A stretch of 64,000 nt of DNA from positions 124,001 to 188,000 of the forward strand of contig NW_027478173.1 of the NCBI RefSeq assembly GCF_051020975.1, written 5' to 3'. This DNA is from Osmia lignaria lignaria. Taxonomy: Eukaryota > Arthropoda > Insecta > Hymenoptera > Megachilidae. Each line of letters begins with the position of its first letter. The first letter of the stretch is position 1. Below, piece by piece: positions 1-12,861 of the stretch. The translations under genes were made by a program, and so were the position numbers. The notes below the pieces were generated by a model that was not told the DNA's origin, made no database searches, and was given only the letters and a program-made list of their open reading frames with translations.

Positions 1-307
1 TGCCAGCTATGGGAAAATGTTGAGAGACCTTTTTTGTAGAGAATTATGTTTCCTACAATTTATGTTCTATGATATTTTTTGATCAGAAGCGTAGTTTTCG
101 AGATATATCGAGATATTTAAAAGTTCCGAAGCCGCACCAACATAATAGAGATACAGAAACACCGTGGCCCCTTTCGTTGAGATAAGTCTGCACTAGTGCG
201 AGCCGCAAATGCCACTTCAAGCTTAGCTGTGCAGAAGAAGAACAACAAGAAGAAGAAATATCTCGAAATATGTCCGTCAGGCCCCTTCCCTTGAGATAAA
301 TCTGCAA
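1..307. repeat. Partial monomer at the left edge (class B)
   Basis: In the phase used here this monomer lacks its first 15 bases because the window begins inside it. It is class B: AATTATG leader, ACAATTT, AAGCGTAG and TTTTCGAG. It carries the CTAGTGCGAGCC second-half variant and a HindIII site (AAGCTT at 219-224) created by CTTCAAGCTT in place of the usual CTTCCAGCTT. The only other copy of that HindIII variant I saw is at 1185-1190, exactly 966 bp (three monomers) away. Confidence 0.9.
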
Positions 308-1917
308 ATATCTCGGAAACGATGCCAGCTATGGGAAAATGTTAAGAGACCTTTTTTGTAGAAAATTAGGATTCCTACTTTTTATGTTGTATGATATTTT
401 TTGAACAGATGCGTAGTTCTCGAGATATATCAAGATATTTAAAAGTTCCGAAGCCGCACCAACATAATAGAGATACAGAAACACCGTGGCCCCTTTCTTT
501 GAGTTAACTCTGCACTATTGCGAGCTGCAAATGCCACTTCCAGCTTAGCTGTGCAGAAGAAGAACAACAAGAAGAAAAAATATCTGGAAATATGTCCGTC
601 AGGCCCCTTCCCTTGAGATAAATCTGCAAACATCTCGGAAACGATGCCAGCTATGGGAAAATGTTAAGAGACCTTTTTTGTAGAAAATTAGGATTCCTAC
701 TTTTTATGTTCTATGATATTTTTTGAACAGATGCGTAGTTCTCGAGATATATCAAGATATTTAAAAGTTCCGAAGCCGCACCAACATAATAGAGATACAG
801 AAACACCGTGGCCCCTTTCTTTGAGATAACTCTGCACTATTGCGCGCTGCAAATGCCACTTCCAGCTTAGCTGTGCAGAAGAAGAACAACAAGAAGAACA
901 AATATCTGGAAATATGTCCGTCAGGCCCCTTCCCTTGAGATAAATCTGCAAATATCTCGGAAACGATGCCAGCTATGGGAAAATGTTAAGAGACCTTTTT
1001 TGTAGAAAATTAGGATTCCTACTTTTTATGTTCTATGATATTTTTTGAACAGATGCGTAGTTCTCGAGATATATCAAGATATTTAAAAGTTCCGAAGCCG
1101 CACCAACATAATAGAGATACAGAAACACCGTGGCCCCTTTCGTTGAGATAACTCTGCACTAGTGCGAGCCGCAAATGCCACTTCAAGCTTAGCTGTGCAG
1201 AAGAAGAACAACAAGAAGAAGAAATATCTCGAAATATGTCCGTCAGGCCCCTTCCCTTGAGATAAATCTGCAAATATCTCGGAAACGATGCCAGCTATGG
1301 GAAAATGTTAAGAGACCTTTTTTGTAGAAAATTAGGATTCCTACTTTTTATGTTGTATGATATTTTTTGAACAGATGCGTAGTTCTCGAGATATATCAAG
1401 ATATTTAAAAGTTCCGAAGCCGCACCAACATAATAGAGATACAGAAACGCCGTGGCCCCTTTCTTTGAGATAACTCTGCACTATTGCGAGCTGCAAATGC
1501 CACTTCCAGCTTAGCTGTGCAGAAGAAGAACAACAAGAAGAAGAAATATCTGGAAATATGTCCGTCAGGCCCCTTCCCTTGAGATAAATCTGCAAATATC
1601 TCGGAAACAAAGCGAGCTACGGCAAAATGTTAAGAGAACTTTTTTGTAGAAAATTAGGATTCCTACTTTTTATGTTCTATGATATTTTTTGAACAGATGC
1701 GTAGTTCTCGAGATATATCAAGATATTTAAAAGTTCCGAAGCCGCACCAACATAATAGAGATACAGAAACACCGTGGCCCCTTTCTTTGACATAACTCTG
1801 CACTATTGCGCGCTGCAAATGCCACTTCCAGCTTAGCTGTGCAGAAGAAGAACAACAAGAAGAAGAAATATCTGGAAATATGTCCGTCAGGCCCCTTCCC
1901 TTGAGATAAATCTGCAA
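120..1917. repeat. Trimer HOR duplication, offset 966 bp
   Basis: Monomers ending at 307, 629 and 951 correspond to those ending at 1273, 1595 and 1917. Shared private markers are the HindIII variant (219 and 1185), GTTGTATG in place of GTTCTATG (near 387 and 1353), and GCGCGCTGC (near 844 and 1810). The copies differ at scattered positions, for example GAGTTAAC against GAGATAAC, and the first monomer has a B leader where its partner has a C leader. This pair is visibly older or more converted than the HORs further right. Confidence 0.75.
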
Positions 1918-2883
1918 ATATCTCGGAAACCAAGCGAGCTATGGCAAAATGTTTAGAGACCTTATTTGTAGAGAATTAAGTTTCCTACTTTTTATGTTCT
2001 ACGATATTTTTTGATCAGATGCGTAGTTCTCGAGATATATCAAGATATTTAAAAGTTCCGAAGCCGCACCAACATAATAGAGATACAGAAACACCGTGGC
2101 CCCTTTCTTTGAGATAACTCTGCACTATTGCGAGCTGCAAATGCCACTTCCAGCTTAGCTGTGCAGAAGAAGAACAACAAGAAGAAGAAATATCTCGAAA
2201 TATGTCCGTCGGGCCCCTTCCCTTGAGATAAATCTGCAAATATCTCGGAAACGAAGCGAGCTATGGCAAAATGTTAAGAGACCTTTTTTGTAGACAATTA
2301 TGTTTCCTACAATTTACGTTCTCTGATATTTTTTGATCAGAAGCGTAGTTTTCGAGATATATCGAGATATTTAAAAGTTCCGAAGCCGCACCAACATAAT
2401 AGAGATACAGAAACACCGTGGCCCCTTTCTTTGCGATAACTCTGCACTATTGCGGGCTGCAAATGCCACTTCCAGCTTAGCTGTGCAGAAGAAGAACAAC
2501 AAGAAGAAGAAATATCTCGAAATATGTCCGTCAGGCCCCTTCCCTTGAGATAAATCTGCAAATATCTCGGAAACGATGCCAGTTATGGCAAAATGTTAAG
2601 AGACCTTTTTTGTAGAGAATTAAGTTTCCTACTTTTTATGTTCTATGATATTTTTTGATGAGATGCGTAGTTCTCGAAATATATCAAGATATTTAAAAGT
2701 TCCGAAGCCGCACCAACATAATAGAGATACAGAAACACCGTGGCCCGTTTCTTTGAGATAACTCTGCACTATTGCGCGCTGCAAATGCCACTTCCAGCTT
2801 AGCTGTGCAGAAGAAGAACAACAAGAAGAAGAAATATCTCGAAATATGTCCGTCAGGCCCCTTCCCTTGAGATAAATCTGCAA

Positions 2884-4169
2884 ATATCTCGGAAACGAAG
2901 CGAGCTATGGCAAAATGTTAAGAGACCTTTTTTGTAGAGAATTAAGTTTCCTACTTTTTATGTTCTATGATATTTTTCGATCAGAGGCGTAGTTCTCGAG
3001 ATATATCAAGATATTTAAAAGTTCCGAAGCCGCACCAACATAATAGATACAGAAACACCGTGGCCCCTCTCTTTGAGATAACTCTGCATGATTGCGAGCT
3101 GGAAATGCCACTTCCAGTTTAGCTGTGCAGAAGAAGAATAACAAGAAGAAGAAATATCTCGAAATATGTCCGTCAGGACCCTTCCCTTGAGATAAATCTG
3201 CAAATATCTCGGAAACGAAGCGAGCTATTGCAAAACGTTAAAAGACCTTTTTTGTAGAGAATTAAGTTTCCTACTTTTTATGTTCTATGATATTTTTTGA
3301 TCAGATGCGTAGTTCTCGAGATATATCAAGATATTTAAAAGCTCCGAAGCTGCACCAACATAATAGAGGTACAGAAACACCGTGGCCCCTTTCATTGAGA
3401 TAACTCTGCACTATTGCGAGCTGCAAATGCCACTTCCAGCTTAGCTGTGCAGAAGAAGAACAACAAGAATAAGAAATATTTCGAAATATGTCCGTCAGGC
3501 CCCTTCCCTTGAGATAAATCTGCAAATATCTCGGAAACGAAGCGAGCTACGGCAAAATGTTAAGAGACCTTTTTTGTAGAGAATTATGTTTCCTACAATT
3601 TACGTTCTCTGATATTTTTTGATCAGAAGCGTAGTTTTCGAGATATATCGAGATATTTAAAAGTTCCGAAGCCGCACCAACATAATAGAGATACAGAAAC
3701 ACCGTGGCCCCTTTCTTTGAGATAACTCTGCACTATTGCGACCTGCAAATGCCACTTCCAGCTTAGCTGTGCAGAAGAGGAACAACAAGAAGAAGAAATA
3801 TCTCGGAATATGTCCGTCAGGCCCCTTCCCTTGAGCTAAATCTGCAAATATCTCGGAAACGAAGCGAGCTATGGCAAAATGTTAAGAGACCTTTTTTGTA
3901 GAGAATTAAGTTTCCTACTTTTTATGTTCTATGATATTTTTTGATCAGATGCGTAGTTCTCGAGATATATCAAGATATTTAAAAGCTCCGAAGCTGCACC
4001 AACATAATAGAGGTACAGAAACACCGTGGCCCCTTTCTTTGAGTTAACCCTGCACTATTGCGAGCTGCAAATGCCACTTCCAGCTTAGCTGTGCAGAAGA
4101 AGAACAACAAGAATAAGAAATATTTCGAAATATGTCCGTCAGGCCCCTTCCCTTGAGATAAATCTGCAA
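2884..4169. repeat. V-R-D-T cassette, copy 1
   Basis: This is a four-monomer cassette. V has CCCCTCTCTTTGAG, GCATGATTGCGAGCTGG and a 2-bp deletion (AATAGATACAG). R has GCTCCGAAGCTGC, AGAGGTACAG and GAATAAGAAATATTTCG. D has a B leader with TTACGTTCTCTG, GCGACCTGC, CTCGGAATATG and GAGCTAAATC. T is like R but with GAGTTAACCCTGC. The same order recurs at 4170, 8678, 13506, 15114, 20908 and 23482. Here V has GAATAACAAG, a mark shared only with the copy at 13506. Confidence 0.85.
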
Positions 4170-4491
4170 ATATCTCGGAAACGAAGCGAGCTACGGCAAA
4201 ATGTTAAGAGACCTTTTTTGTAGAAAATTAGGTTTCCTACTTTTTATGTTCTATGATATTTTTTGATCAGATGCGTAGTTCTCGAGATATATCAAGATAT
4301 TTAAAAGTTCCGAAGCCGCACCAACATAATAGAGATACAGAAACACCGTGGCCCCTCTCTTTGAGATAACTCTGCATGATTGCGAGCTGGAAATGCCACT
4401 TCCAGTTTAGCTGTGCAGAGGAAGAACAACAAGAAGAAGAAATATCTCGAAATATGTCCGTCAGGACCCTTCCCTTGAGATAAATCTGCAA
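4170..4491. repeat. Chimeric V monomer without the 2-bp deletion
   Basis: The body has the V signature (CCCCTCTCTTTGAG, GCATGATTGCGAGCTGG, GTCAGGACCC), but the leader is class C-like (AAAATTAGGTTTCC, GATCAGATGCG) and AATAGAGATACAG is intact. All six other V monomers have the AATAGATACAG deletion and the CGATCAGAGG leader. The switch therefore lies between about 4272 and 4353. Confidence 0.82.
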
Positions 4492-7400
4492 ATATCTCGG
4501 AAACGAAGCGAGCTATTGCAAAACGTTAAAAGACCTTTTTTGTAGAGAATTAAGTTTCCTACTTTTTATGTTCTATGATATTTTTTGATCAGATGCATAG
4601 TTCTCGAGATATATCAAGATATTTAAAAGCTCCGAAGCTGCACCAACATAATGGAGGTACAGAAACACCGTGGCCCCTTTCTTTGAGATAACTCTGCACT
4701 ATTGCGAGCTGCAAATGCCACTTCCAGCTTAGCTGTGCAGAAGAAGAACAACAAGAATAAGAAATATTTCGAAATATGTCCGTCAGGCCCCTTCCCTTGA
4801 GATAAATCTGCAAATATCTCGGAAACGAAGCGAGCTACGGCAAAATGTTAAGAGACCTTTTTTGTAGAGAATTATGTTTCCTACAATTTACGTTCTCTGA
4901 TATTTTTTGATCAGAAGCGTAGTTTTCGAGATATATCGAGATATTTAAAAGTTCCGAAGCCGCACCAACATAATAGAGATACAGAAACACCGTGGCCCCT
5001 TTCTTTGAGATAACTCTGCACTATTGCGACCTGCAAATGCCACTTCCAGCTTAGCTGTGCAGAAGAGGAACAACAAGAAGAAGAAATATCTCGGAATATG
5101 TCCGTCAGGCCCCTTCCCTTGAGCTAAATCTGCAAATATCTCGGAAACGAAGCGAGCTATGGCAAAATGTTAAGAGACCTTTTTTGTAGAGAATTACGTT
5201 TCCTACTTTTTATGTTCTATGATATTTTTTGATCAGATGCGTAGTTCTCGAGATATATCAAGATATTTAAAAGCTCCGAAGCTGCACCAACATAATAGAG
5301 GTACAGAAACACCGTGGCCCCTTTCTTTGAGTTAACCCTGCACTATTGCGAGCTGCAAATGCCACTTCCAGCTTAGCTGTGCAGAAGAAGAACAACAAGA
5401 ATAAGAAATATTTCGAAATATGTCCGTCAGGCCCCTTCCCTTGAGATACATCTGCAAATATCTCGGAAACGAAGCGAGCTACGGCAAAATGTTAAGAGAC
5501 CTTTTTTGTAGAAAATTAGGTTTGCTACTTTTTATGTTCTATGATATTTTTTGATCAGATGCGTAGTTCTTGAGATATATCAAGATATTTGAAAGTTCCG
5601 AAGCCGCACCAACATAATAGAGATACAGAAACACCGTGGCCCCTTTCTTTGAGATAACTCTGCACTATTGCGAGCGGCAAATGCCACTTCCAGCTTACCT
5701 GTGCAGAAGAAGAACAACAAGAAGAAGAAATATCTGGAAATATGTCCGTCAGGCCCCTTCCCTTGAGATAAATCTGCAAATATCTCGGAAACGAAGCGAG
5801 CTACGGCAAAATGTTAAGAGACCTTTTTTGCAGAAAATTAGGATTCCTACTTTTTATGTTCTATGATATTTTTTGAACAGATGCGCAGTTCTCGAGATAT
5901 ATCAAGATATTTAAAAGTTCCGAAGCCGCACCAACATAATAGAGGTACAGAAACACCGTGGCCCCTTTCTTTGAGATAACTCTGCACTATTGCGAGCTGC
6001 AAATGCCACTTCCAGCTTAGCTGTGCAGAAGAAGAACAACAAGAAGAAGAAATATCTCGAAATATGTCCGTCAGGACCCTTCCCTTGAGATAAATCTGCA
6101 AATATCTCGGAAACGAAGCGAGCTATTGCAAAACGTTAAGGGACCTTTTTTGTAGAGAATTAAGTTTCCTACTTTTTATGTTCTATGATATTTTTTGATC
6201 AGATGCGTAGTTCTCGAGATATATCAAGATATTTAAAAGTTCCGAAGCCGCACCAACATAATAGAGATACAGAAACACCGTAGCCCCTTTCTTTGCGATA
6301 ACTCTGCACTATTGCGAGCTGCAAATGCCACTTCCAGCTTAGCTGTGCAGAAGAAGAACAACAAGAAGAAGAAATATCTCGAAATATGTCCGTCAGGCCC
6401 CTTCCCTTGACATAAATCTGCAAATATCTCGGAAACGAAGCAAGCTATGGCAAAATGTTAAGAGACCTTTTTTGTAGAGAATTAAGTTTCCTACTTTTTA
6501 TGTTCTATGATATTTTTCGATCAGAGGCGTAGTTCTCGAGATATATCAAGATATTTAAAAGTTCCGAAGCCGCACCAACATAATAGAGATACAGAAACAC
6601 CGTGGCCCCTTTCTTTGAGATAACTCTGCACGATTGCGAGCTGGAAATGCCACTTCCAGTTTAGCTGTGCAGAAGAAGAACAACAAGAAGAAGAAATATC
6701 TCGAAATATGTCCATCAGGACCCTTCCCTTGAGATAAATCTGCAAATATCTCGGAAACGAAGCGAGCTATGGCAAAATGTTAAGAGACCTTTTTTGTAGA
6801 GAATTATGTTTCCTACAATTTATGTTCTATGATATTTTTTGATCAGAAGCGTAGTTTTCGAGATATATCGAGATATTTAAAAGTTCCGAAGCCGCACCAA
6901 CATAATAGAAATACAGAAACACCGTGGCCCCTTTCTTTGAGATAACTCTGCACTATTGCGAGCTGCAAATGCCACTTCCAGTTTAGCTGTGCAGAAGAAG
7001 AACAACAAGAAGAAGAAATATTTCGAAATATGTCCGTCAGGCCCCTTCCCTTGAGATAAATCTGCAAATATCTCGGAAACGAAGCGAGCTATGGCAAAAT
7101 GTTAAGAGACCTTTTTTGTAGAGAATTAAGTTTCCTACTTTTTATGTTCTATGATATTTTTCGATCAGAGGCGTAGTTCTCGAGATATATCAAGATATTT
7201 AAAAGTTCCGAAGCCGCACCAACATAATAGAGATACAGAAACACCGTGGCCCCTTTCTTTGAGATAACTCTGCACTATTGCGAGCTGCAAATGCCACTTC
7301 CAGCTTAGCTGTGCAGAAGAAGAACAACAAGAAGAAGAAATATCTGGAAATATGTCCGTCAGGCCCCTTCCCTTGAGATAAATCTGCAAATATCTCGGAA

Positions 7401-8033
7401 ACGAAGCGAGCTACGGCAAAATGTTAAGAGAACTTTTTTGTAGAAAATTAGGATTCCTACTTTTTATGTTCTATGATATTTTTTGAACAGATGCGTAGTT
7501 CTCGAGATATATCAAGATATTTAAAAGTTCCGAAGCCGCACCAACATAATAGAGATACAGAAACACCGTGGCCCCTTTCTTTGACATAACTCTGCACTAT
7601 TGCGCGCTGCAAATGCCACTTCCAGCTTAGCTGTGCAGAAGAAGAACAACAAGAAGAAGAAATATCTGGAAATATGTCCGTCAGGCCCCTTCCCTTGAGA
7701 TAAATCTGCAAATATCTCGGAAACGATGCCAGCTATGGGAAAATGTTAAGAGACCTTTTTTGTAGAAAATTAGGATTCCTACTTTTTATGTTCTATGATA
7801 TTTTTTGAACAGATGCGTAGTTCTCGAGATATATCAAGATATTTAAAAGTTCCGAAGCCGCACCAACATAATAGAGATACAGAAACACCGTGGCCCCTTT
7901 CTTTGACATAACTCTGCACTATTGCGCGCTGCAAATGCCACTTCCAGCTTAGCTGTGCAGAGGAAGAACAACAAGAAGAAGAAATATCTGGAAATATGTC
8001 CGTCAGGCCCCTTCCCTTGAGATAAATCTGCAA

Positions 8034-8355
8034 ATATCTCGGAAACGATGCCAGCTATGGGAAAATGTTAAGAGACCTTTTTTGTAGAAAATTAGGATTC
8101 CTACTTTTTATGTTCTATGATATTTTTTGAACAGATGCGTAGTTCTCGAGATATATCAAGATATTTAAAAGTTCCGAAGCCGCACCAACATAATAGAGAT
8201 ACAGAAACACCGTGGCCCCTTTCTTTGAGATAACTCTGCACTATTGCGAGCTGCAAATGCCACTTCCAGCTTAGCTGTGCAGAAGAAGAACAACAAGAAG
8301 AAGAAATATCTGGAAATATGTCCGTCAGGCCCCTTCCCTTGAGATAAATCTGCAA
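8034..8355. repeat. Reference class C monomer
   Basis: Class C is defined by GATGCCAGC / GGGAAAATG (or ACGGCAAAATG) at the start, the leader AAAATTAGG followed by ATTCC or TTTCC, often GAACAG where classes A and B have GATCAG, and usually TCTGGAAATATG near the end. GAACAG removes both the BclI site TGATCA and the TGA that closes the minus-strand frame, so these monomers show an 84-codon frame instead of 74. Class C dominates 0.3-1.9 kb and 7.4-8.7 kb. Sporadic copies with TTTCC recur to about 41 kb. I saw none beyond that. Confidence 0.85.
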
Positions 8356-8677
8356 ATATCTCGGAAACGAAGCGAGCTACGGCAAAATGTTAAGAGACCT
8401 TTTTTGTAGAAAATTGGGATTCCTACTTTTTATGTTCTATGATATTTTTTGAACAGATGCGTAGTTCTCGAGATATATCAAGATATTTAAAGGTTCCCAA
8501 GCCGCACCAACATAATAGAGATACAGAAACAACGTGGCCCCTTTCTTTGAGGTAACTCTGCACTATTGCGAGCTGCAAATGCCACTTCCAGCTTAGCTGT
8601 GCAGAAGAAGAACAACAAGAAGAAGGAACATCTCGAAATATGTCCGTCAGGCCCCTTCCCTTGAGATAAATCTGCAA

Positions 8678-11600
8678 ATATCTCGGAAACGAAGCGAGCT
8701 ATGGCAAAATGTTAAGAGACCTTTTTTGTAGAGAATTAAGTTTCCTACTTTTTATGTTCTATGATATTTTTCGATCAGAGGCGTAGTTCTCGAGATATAT
8801 CAAGATATTTAAAAGTTCCGAAGCCGCACCAACATAATAGATACAGAAACACCGTGGCCCCTCTCTTTGAGATAACTCTGCATGATTGCGAGCTGGAAAT
8901 GCCACTTCCAGTTTAGCTGTGCAGAAGAAGAACAACAAGAAGAAGAAATATCTCGAAATATGTCCGTCAGGACCCTTCCCTTGAGATAAATCTGCAAATA
9001 TCTCGGAAACGAAGCGAGCTATTGCAAAACGTTAAAAGACCTTTTTTGTAGAGAATTAAGTTTCCTACTTTTTATGTTCTATGATATTTTTTGATCAGAT
9101 GCATAGTTCTCGAGATATATCAAGATATTTAAAAGCTCCGAAGCTGCACCAACATAATAGAGGTACAGAAACACCGTGGCCCCTTTCTTTGAGATAACTC
9201 TGCACTATTGCGAGCTGCAAATGCCACTTCCAGCTTAGCTGTGCAGAAGAAGAACAACAAGAATAAGAAATATTTCGAAATATGTCCGTCAGGCCCCTTC
9301 CCTTGAGATAAATCTGCAAATATCTCGGAAACGAAGCGAGCTACGGCAAAATGTTAAGAGACCTTTTTTGTAGAGAATTATGTTTCCTACAATTTACGTT
9401 CTCTGATATTTTTTGATCAGAAGCGTAGTTTTCGAGATATATCGAGATATTTAAAAGTTCCGAAGCCGCACCAACATAATAGAGATACAGAAACACCGTG
9501 GCCCCTTTCTTTGAGATAACTCTGCACTATTGCGACCTGCAAATGCCACTTCCAGCTTAGCTGTGCAGAAGGGGAACAACAAGAAGAAGAAATATCTCGG
9601 AATATGTCCGTCAGGCCCCTTCCCTTGAGCTAAATCTGCAAATATCTCGGAAACGAAGCGAGCTATGGCAAAATGCTAAGAGACCTTTTTTGTAGAGAAT
9701 TAAGTTTCCTACTTTTTATGTTCTATGATATTTTTTGATCAGATGCGTAGTTCTCGAGATATATCAAGATATTTAAAAGCTCCGAAGCTGCACCAACATA
9801 ATAGAGGTACAGAAACACCGTGGCCCCTTTCTTTGAGTTAACCCTGCACTATTGCGAGCTGCAAATGCCACTTCCAGCTTAGCTGTGCAGAAGAAGAACA
9901 ACAAGAATAAGAAATATTTCGAAATATGTCCGTCAGGCCCCTTCCCTTGAGATACATCTGCAAATATCTCGGAAACGAAGCGAGCTACGGCAAAATGTTA
10001 AGAGACCTTTTTTGTAGAAAATTAGGTTTCCTACTTTTTATGTTGTATGATATTTTTTGATCAGATGCGTAGTTCTCGAGATATATCAAGATATTTGAAA
10101 GTTCCGAAGCCGCACCAACATAATAGAGATACAGAAACACCGTGGCCCCTTTCTTTGAGATAACTCTGCACTATTGCGAGCGGCAAATGCCACTTCCAGC
10201 TTAGCTGTGCAGAAGAAGAACAACAAGAAGAAGAAATATCTGGAAATAGGTCCGTCAGGCCCCTTCCCTTGAGATAAATCTGCAAATATCTCGGAAACGA
10301 AGCGAGCTACGGCAAAATGTTAAGAGACCTTTTTTGCAGAAAATTAGGATTCCTACTTTTTATGTTCTATGATATTTTTTGAACAGATGCGCAGTTCTCG
10401 AGATGTATCAAGATATTTAAAAGTTCAGAAGCCGCACCAACATAATAGAGGTACAGAAACACCGTGGCCCCTTTCTTTGAGATAACTCTGCACTATTGCG
10501 AGCTGCAAATGCCACTTCCAGCTTAGCTGTGCAGAAGAAGAACAACAAGAAGAAGAAATATCTCGAAATATGTCCGTCAGGACCCTTCCCTTGAGATAAA
10601 TCTGCAAATATCTCGGAAACGAAGCGAGCTATTGCAAAACGTTAAGGGACCTTTTTTGTAGAGAGTTAAGTTTCCTACTTTTTATGTTCTATGATATTTT
10701 TTGATCAGATGCGTAGTTCTCGAGATATATCAAGATATTTAAAAGTTCCGAAGCCGCACCAACATAATAGAGATACAGAAACACCGTAGCCCCTTTCTTT
10801 GCGATAACTCTGCACTATTGCGAGCTGCAAATGCCACTTCCAGCTTAGCTGTGCAGAAGAAGAACAACAAGAAGAAGAAATATCTCGAAATATGTCCGTC
10901 AGGCCCCTTCCCTTGAGATAAATCTGCAAATATCTCGGAAACGAAGCAAGCTATGGCAAAATGTTAAGAGACCTTTTTTGTAGAGAATTAAGTTTCCTAC
11001 TTTTTATGTTCTATGATATTTTTCGATCAGAGGCGTAGTTCTCGAGATATATCAAGATATTTAAAAGTTCCGAAGCCGCACCAACATAATAGAGATACAG
11101 AAACACCGTGGCCCCTTTCTTTGAGATAACTCTGCACGATTGCGAGCTGGAAATGCCACTTCCAGTTTAGCTGTGCAGAAGAAGAACAACAAGAAGAAGA
11201 AATATCTCGAAATATGTCCATCAGGACCCTTCCCTTGAGATAAATCTGCAAATATCTCGGAAACGAAGCGAGCTATGGCAAAATGTTAAGAGACGTTTTT
11301 TGTAGAGAATTATGTTTCCTACAATTTATGTTCTATGATATTTTTTGATCAGAAGCGTAGTTTTCGATATATATCGAGATATTTAAAAGTTCCGAAGCCG
11401 CACCAACATAATAGAAATACAGAAACACCGTGGCCCCTTTTTTTGAGATAACTCTGCACTATTGCGAGCTGCAAATGCCACTTCCAGTTTAGCTGTGCAG
11501 AAGAAGAACAACAAGAAGAAGAAATATTTCGAAATATGTCCGTCAGGCCCCTTCCCTTGAGATAAATCTGCAAATATCTCGGAAACGAAGCGAGCTATGG

Positions 11601-12861
11601 CAAAATGTTAAGAGACCTTTTTTGTAGAGAATTAAGTTTCCTACTTTTTATGTTCTATGATATTTTTCGATCAGAGGCGTAGTTCTCGAGATATATCAAG
11701 ATATTTAAAAGTTCCGAAGCCGCACCAACATAATAGAGATACAGAAACACCGTGGCCCCTTTCTTTGAGATAACTCTGCACTATTGCGAGCTGCAAATGC
11801 CACTTCCAGCTTAGCTGTGCAGAAGAAGAACAACAAGAAGAAGAAATATCTGGAAATATGTCCGTCAGGCCCCTTCCCTTGAGATAAATCTGCAAATATC
11901 TCGGAAACGAAGCGAGCTACGGCAAAATGTTAAGAGAACTTTTTTGTAGAAAATTAGGATTCCTACTTTTTATGTTCTATGATATTTTTTGAACAGATGC
12001 GTAGTTCTCGAGATATATCAAGATATTTAAAAGTTCCGAAGCCGCACCAACATAATAGAGATACAGAAACACCGTGGCCCCTTTCTTTGACATAACTCTG
12101 CACTATTGCGCGCTGCAAATGCCACTTCCAGCTTAGCTGTGCAGAAGAAGAACAACAAGAAGAAGAAATATCTGGAAATATGTCCGTCAGGCCCCTTCCC
12201 TTGAGATAAATCTGCAAATATCTCGGAAACGATGCCAGCTATGGGAAAATGTTAAGAGACCTTTTTTGTAGAAAATTAGGATTCCTACTTTTTATGTTCT
12301 ATGATATTTTTTGAACAGATGCGTAGTTCTCGAGATATATCAAGATATTTAAAAGTTCCGAAGCCGCACCAACATAATAGAGATACAGAAACACCGTGGC
12401 CCCTTTCTTTGAGATAACTCTGCACTATTGCGAGCTGCAAATGCCACTTCCAGCTTAGCTGTGCAGAAGAAGAACAACAAGAAGAAGAAATATCTGGAAA
12501 TATGTCCGTCAGGCCCCTTCCCTTGAGATAAATCTGCAAATATCTCGGAAACGAAGCGAGCTACGGCAAAATGTTAAGAGACCTTTTTTGTAGAAAATTG
12601 GGATTCCTACTTTTTATGTTCTATGATATTTTTTGAATAGATGCGTAGTTCTCGAGATATATCAAGATATTTAAAGGTTCCCAAGCCGCACCAACATAAT
12701 AGAGATACAGAAACACCGTGGCCCCTTTCTTTGAGGTAACTCTGCACTATTGCGAGCTGCAAATGCCACTTCCAGCTTAGCTGTGCAGAAGAAGAACAAC
12801 AAGAAGAAGGAACATCTCGAAATATGTCCGTCAGGCCCCTTCCCTTGAGATAAATCTGCAA
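8678..12861. repeat. 13-mer HOR unit, copy 2 (4184 bp)
   Basis: This is the tandem partner of 4170-8677. Shared private marks are GATGCATAG (4592 and 9098), GATACATC (near 5446 and 9952), AAGGGACC (near 6138 and 10644), CCGTAGCCCC, GAAGCAAGC (near 6436 and 10942), ATAGAAATACAG, AGAGAACTTTTTT (near 7431 and 11936) and AAGGTTCCCAAG. It is one monomer shorter than copy 1. Its first monomer has the 2-bp deletion that copy 1 lacks. Confidence 0.88.

Larger units (their letters stand above)
4170..8677. repeat. 14-mer HOR unit, copy 1 (4508 bp)
   Basis: Fourteen monomers open with a V-like R-D-T cassette and continue through F (GAGCGGCAAATG, ATATTTGAAAG), a GCGCAGTTC monomer, K (CCGTAGCCCC), M (GTCCATCAGGACCC), a monomer with ATAGAAATACAG, then class C monomers, ending with AAGGTTCCCAAGCCGC. 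The adjacent unit at 8678-12861 carries the same markers in the same order at +4506 bp as far as 7711. It then lacks one monomer, so the offset drops to 4184 bp. The extra monomer (7712-8033) is nearly identical to its neighbour at 7390-7711. Confidence 0.88.

Noticed and set aside
5636..5866. 76-codon plus-strand frame in one F monomer
   Set aside because: It starts at GTG and exists only because one base change (CTTACCTG for CTTAGCTG) removes a TAG. No other monomer keeps it.
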